Position numbers and translations under genes: made by a program. A DNA stretch of 64,000 nt from Saccharicrinis sp050589685 (GTDB taxonomy: Bacteria; Bacteroidota; Bacteroidia; Bacteroidales; Marinilabiliaceae): the NCBI RefSeq assembly GCF_050589685.1, contig NZ_JBNGOS010000008.1, positions 131,475-195,474 on the forward strand, read 5' to 3'. Position 1 is the first letter of the stretch. Each line of letters begins with the position of its first letter. Under the pieces are notes generated by a model. It had not been told where the DNA came from. It was given only the letters and a program-made list of their open reading frames with translations, and searched no databases. Of the stretch, positions 61,806 through 64,000 are shown piece by piece.

Positions 61806-63356
61806 GTGAGTGCAGAACTATTTGTTGATGTATCTCCCGACGAGCTTTCGATAGCATTGCTCGAAGACAGAAGATTGGTAGAGTTAAGAAGAGAGAAAGG
61901 TGACATACAGTTTACCGTTGGCGACATTTACCTGGGTAAGGTAAAGAAGATTATGCCGGGACTGAATGCAGCCTTTGTTGATGTAGGATACGAAAAGGAT
62001 GCTTTTTTGCATTATTTAGATCTTGGACCCCAATTTCGTACCCTGAAGAAGTTTCTTAATATGGCCAAGACTGTCAAAAAGGGAGGAGTTGCCTTACACA
62101 AAATTAAAGCTGAGCCGGATATCGATAAAAACGGTACCATATCAGAAGTTCTCTCCGTAGGTCAGGAAGTGATGGTGCAAATAGCCAAGGAACCCATTTC
62201 AACGAAAGGGCCAAGGCTGACTTCCGAATTGTCAATTGCAGGACGCAACCTAGTGTTGATGCCTTTTTCCGACAAGGTTTCCGTGAGCCAGAAAATTAAA
62301 TCTGCCGAAGAAAGAAACCGACTGAAAAAGCTTTTGATCAGCATTAAACCCAAAAACTTTGGGGTAATCGTCCGCACCGTGGCCGAAGGCAAAAGAGTTG
62401 CCGAACTCGACAAGGAATTGAAAACCCTTGCTCGACGTTGGGACGAGTCCACTGCCAAATTGTTTAATCTAAAGCCGCGCGCGTTAGTTGTTGGTGAAAT
62501 TGGCCGTACCTCAGCCATACTAAGGGATATCATGAGCCCTTCATTCAACAGCATTTACATTTCCGATCAGGATATGTGCAAAGAGGTAAGAGAATATGTG
62601 GGTTTGATTGCGCCCGATCGAGAAAAAATTGTGAAAGAATTTAGAGGGGACGTCCCTCTGTTCGATCAATTTGGAATCGAGAAACAGATTAAATCGCTTT
62701 TTGGGAAAACAGTTTCTTTTAAAAGCGGTGCGTATCTTATTATCGAACATACTGAAGCACTACATGTTATCGATGTTAACAGCGGAAATCGCGCAAAAAA
62801 TGCAAGTAACCAGGAAAACAATGCCCTGGACGTAAACCTTGCAGCTGCCGATGAAATTGCCCGTCAGTTAAGATTGAGAGACATGGGTGGAATAATTGTG
62901 GTTGATTTTATTGATATGCAAAAAGCCGAACACAGGCAAAAAGTGTATGAGAAGATGAAGGAAGCTATGACTCCGGACAGGACCAAACATAATATCCTTC
63001 CGCTTAGCAAATTCGGACTCATGCAGATCACTCGCCAACGTGTTCGCCCGGAAATGGCCATCGAAACCGATGAGACATGCCCTACCTGCTTTGGAACAGG
63101 TAAAATTGCACCAGCCATCCTACTGGAGGAGAAGTTGGAAGACAGCATTAAAAAAGCTGTCGAAGGACAAAAGAGTAAAAAATTGACCCTGAAGGTTCAT
63201 CCTTACCTGGGAGCTTACTTAAAAAAAGGCTTCCCGTCCATATTTTTAAAATGGAAGTTCAAATACGGTTTTGGACTTAAGTTGATTCCTTCCGCCTCAT
63301 TAAGTTTTTTAGAGTTCAAGATCCTCGATGATAAAGACAAAAAGGTTGACCATTAG
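61806..63356 (+). CDS. rng: RNase E/G family ribonuclease
   Basis: A 516-residue endoribonuclease of RNase G type. The S1 domain is GDIYLGKVKKIMPGLNAAFVDVGYEKDAFLHY. The catalytic DNase I-like part holds HVIDVNSGN and GGIIVVDFIDM (metal-binding aspartates). The zinc-link CPTCFGTGKI follows, and the ending lacks the long RNase E scaffold. I start at GTG 61806, because the family N-terminus reads AELFVDVSPDELSIALLEDRRLVELRREK; an ATG 15 codons earlier is possible. The stop codon lies inside the terminator hairpin. Confidence 0.94.
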   Translation: MSAELFVDVSPDELSIALLEDRRLVELRREKGDIQFTVGDIYLGKVKKIMPGLNAAFVDVGYEKDAFLHYLDLGPQFRTLKKFLNMAKTVKKGGVALHKIKAEPDIDKNGTISEVLSVGQEVMVQIAKEPISTKGPRLTSELSIAGRNLVLMPFSDKVSVSQKIKSAEERNRLKKLLISIKPKNFGVIVRTVAEGKRVAELDKELKTLARRWDESTAKLFNLKPRALVVGEIGRTSAILRDIMSPSFNSIYISDQDMCKEVREYVGLIAPDREKIVKEFRGDVPLFDQFGIEKQIKSLFGKTVSFKSGAYLIIEHTEALHVIDVNSGNRAKNASNQENNALDVNLAAADEIARQLRLRDMGGIIVVDFIDMQKAEHRQKVYEKMKEAMTPDRTKHNILPLSKFGLMQITRQRVRPEMAIETDETCPTCFGTGKIAPAILLEEKLEDSIKKAVEGQKSKKLTLKVHPYLGAYLKKGFPSIFLKWKFKYGFGLKLIPSASLSFLEFKILDDKDKKVDH

Positions 63357-63371
63357 GTCAACCTTTTTTTT
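63342..63371 (+). terminator. Terminator of the RNase G gene, containing its stop codon
   Basis: AAGGTTGACC pairs with GGTCAACCTT (63342-63351, 63356-63365) around ATTA, followed by a T run. The TAG stop (63354-63356) is in the loop and the first paired base. Confidence 0.9.
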
Positions 63372-63403
63372 ATGGGTAAATACCCCAATAATCATCATCT
63401 CTC

Positions 63404-63435
63404 TTTGTTAAAATTGGGTTAAAATTATATATTTG
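63404..63435 (+). promoter_or_regulatory. Promoter of the tRNA-Arg gene
   Basis: TTTG (63404-63407), a 20-base spacer and TATATTTG (63428-63435) match both consensus halves. The mature tRNA begins 17 bases on. Confidence 0.75.
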
Positions 63436-63451
63436 CATCGCTTTAAAGGAT

Positions 63452-63523
63452 GGCCCCATAGTTCAAGGGATAGAACAAGTGTTTCCTAAACACTAGATAC
63501 AAGTTCGAGTCTTGTTGGGGCTA
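63452..63523 (+). tRNA. tRNA-Arg (anticodon CCT)
   Basis: A 72-base cloverleaf. Acceptor arms GGCCCCA and TGGGGCT pair (the first pair is G-U), followed by discriminator A. The D stem is GTTC/GAAC, and the anticodon stem AGTGT/ACACT encloses TTCCTAA with anticodon CCT (63485-63487). The T arm is ACAAG/CTTGT with loop TTCGAGT. CCA is not encoded. It reads AGG arginine codons. Confidence 0.93.
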
Positions 63524-63530
63524 CTAGGAA

Positions 63531-63574
63531 AATGCCGTAATCGAATTATTAGTAATTGGTTGCGGCATTTTTGT
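63531..63574 (+). terminator. Terminator of the tRNA gene
   Basis: AATGCCG (63531-63537) pairs with CGGCATT (63563-63569), with further AA/TT-type pairing inside, then TTTTTG. It lies seven bases after the tRNA. Confidence 0.7.
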
Positions 63575-63944
63575 TTGATGGCTAAACTCAGTTTTAATTG
63601 GTTAGAAATAGCCTGGGAAGTATTTATTGTTTCAACGCAATAGCTTTCCCTCACCCCTCCTAAGGTTAAACCCCATTCGAATATTTTTTTAGTGTTTATA
63701 AATGGTGTCGTATTCGTATTCCGCTCCGCACGACAGGAACTCCACCGCCCATAAATTTATTTGCATCGGGTTTTTTATTGCTTATTACGCTGGAGCGATA
63801 CCATTATACGGCAGGAAAACCAAACCGATATCTTTTATTTGGAATGATTTCAAAATGTCTTTTATCGAAAAAGGGAGTGAACTCAACCTAATGGGTGGCA
63901 AATTGATTTTAACCCGCAATATACATTAGAAATTCTATTACACA
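63575..63944. other. Intergenic stretch with one doubtful reading frame
   Basis: About 370 bases. A 75-codon plus-strand frame (63702-63929) has no recognisable domain, no promoter and no ribosome binding site, and I do not support it as a gene. Nothing else is seen. Confidence 0.4.
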
Positions 63945-64000
63945 TTGAAATTGTTTCAAAACAAGACACTCCGCTGCTTCACTTCAACTCACCATAACGA
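63945..64000 (-). repeat. Interspersed repeat, module 1 (copy C, cut by the window edge)
   Basis: On the minus strand this reads GGTGAGTTGAAG...CTTGTTTTGAA, matching the 3' part of module 1 at 15270-15310 (GGTGAGTTGAAGCAAG...CTTGTTTTGAA). It continues past the right edge. Confidence 0.65.

Noticed and set aside
63702..63929. A 75-codon plus-strand frame near the right edge
   Set aside because: It has no promoter, ribosome binding site or known domain. It could be a remnant, but I cannot support it.

Overview
The window looks like a piece of a Bacteroidota chromosome, most plausibly a marine or anaerobic Bacteroidales/Marinilabiliales-type organism. Several things in the sequence point that way. 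Promoters follow the Bacteroidota pattern (TTTG, about 20 bases, TAnnTTTG), seen most cleanly at a cold-shock gene and at a tRNA gene. Most genes lack Shine-Dalgarno sequences. Lineage gene sets are present: gldD/gldE next to ssb and mutY, ftsX-DUF3098-uppP-truB-queA, DUF6588, and a 30-residue AURKAIP1/COX24-like peptide. There is no CRISPR array, no rRNA, no intact insertion sequence and no prophage. Most of the window is housekeeping sequence.

Layout. 1-6.5 kb: engB, a GNAT and a DHFR-like protein, an ALDH7-type aldehyde dehydrogenase, a frameshifted POT-like transporter, acylphosphatase. 6.8-10.8 kb: a hybrid histidine kinase (HK-REC-HPt) converging on a sigma-54 response regulator. 11-13.7 kb: a 51-residue membrane peptide gene with its own terminator, then a BlaI/BlaR1-like pair behind three exactly phased palindromes. 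13.8-20.5 kb: TatD-like hydrolase, tcdA, a C-terminal processing protease, cysH, phosphofructokinase, a double universal stress protein. 20.7-26 kb: photolyase, then the ftsX-DUF3098-uppP-truB-queA run. 26-34 kb: DUF1456, a small beta-barrel, an AspT/YidE-type transporter converging on a degenerate aminotransferase, and CBS/Omp85-like/recO. 34-41 kb: pdxJ, an esterase, a four-domain persulfide-handling flavoprotein, a YgjP-like metalloprotease, dGTPase, a Nif11-like small protein. 41.6-50 kb: cold-shock protein, a DUF6588 gene broken by one stop codon, a lipoprotein, a secreted thioredoxin, a stand-alone DsbD N-terminal domain beside full DsbD, and an M16 protease. 50.6-55.8 kb: manA, lysC-lysA, pyrH, trmO. 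56-64 kb: GGGP-type prenyltransferase, phosphopantetheinyl transferase, gldD, gldE, ssb and mutY on the minus strand; HU, the 30-residue peptide, RNase G and tRNA-Arg(CCT) on the plus strand.

Themes. Sulfur and thiol chemistry recurs: an APS/PAPS reductase, the CoA-disulfide reductase/rhodanese/TusA/DsrE fusion, and a thioredoxin-DsbD block for periplasmic reducing power. Envelope work is the other theme: UppP, FtsX, GldD/E, an Omp85-like barrel, secreted proteases. The least explained items are: an aminotransferase homologue lacking the PLP lysine and other hallmark residues; the 51-residue peptide with an AC-rich 3' region beside the BlaI/BlaR1-like operon; a family of interspersed non-coding repeats (at least four loci, one module with terminal inverted repeats); a palindrome inside the promoter of the persulfide flavoprotein; and a possible short RNA upstream of pdxJ. 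I see no complete unknown defence or biosynthetic system.
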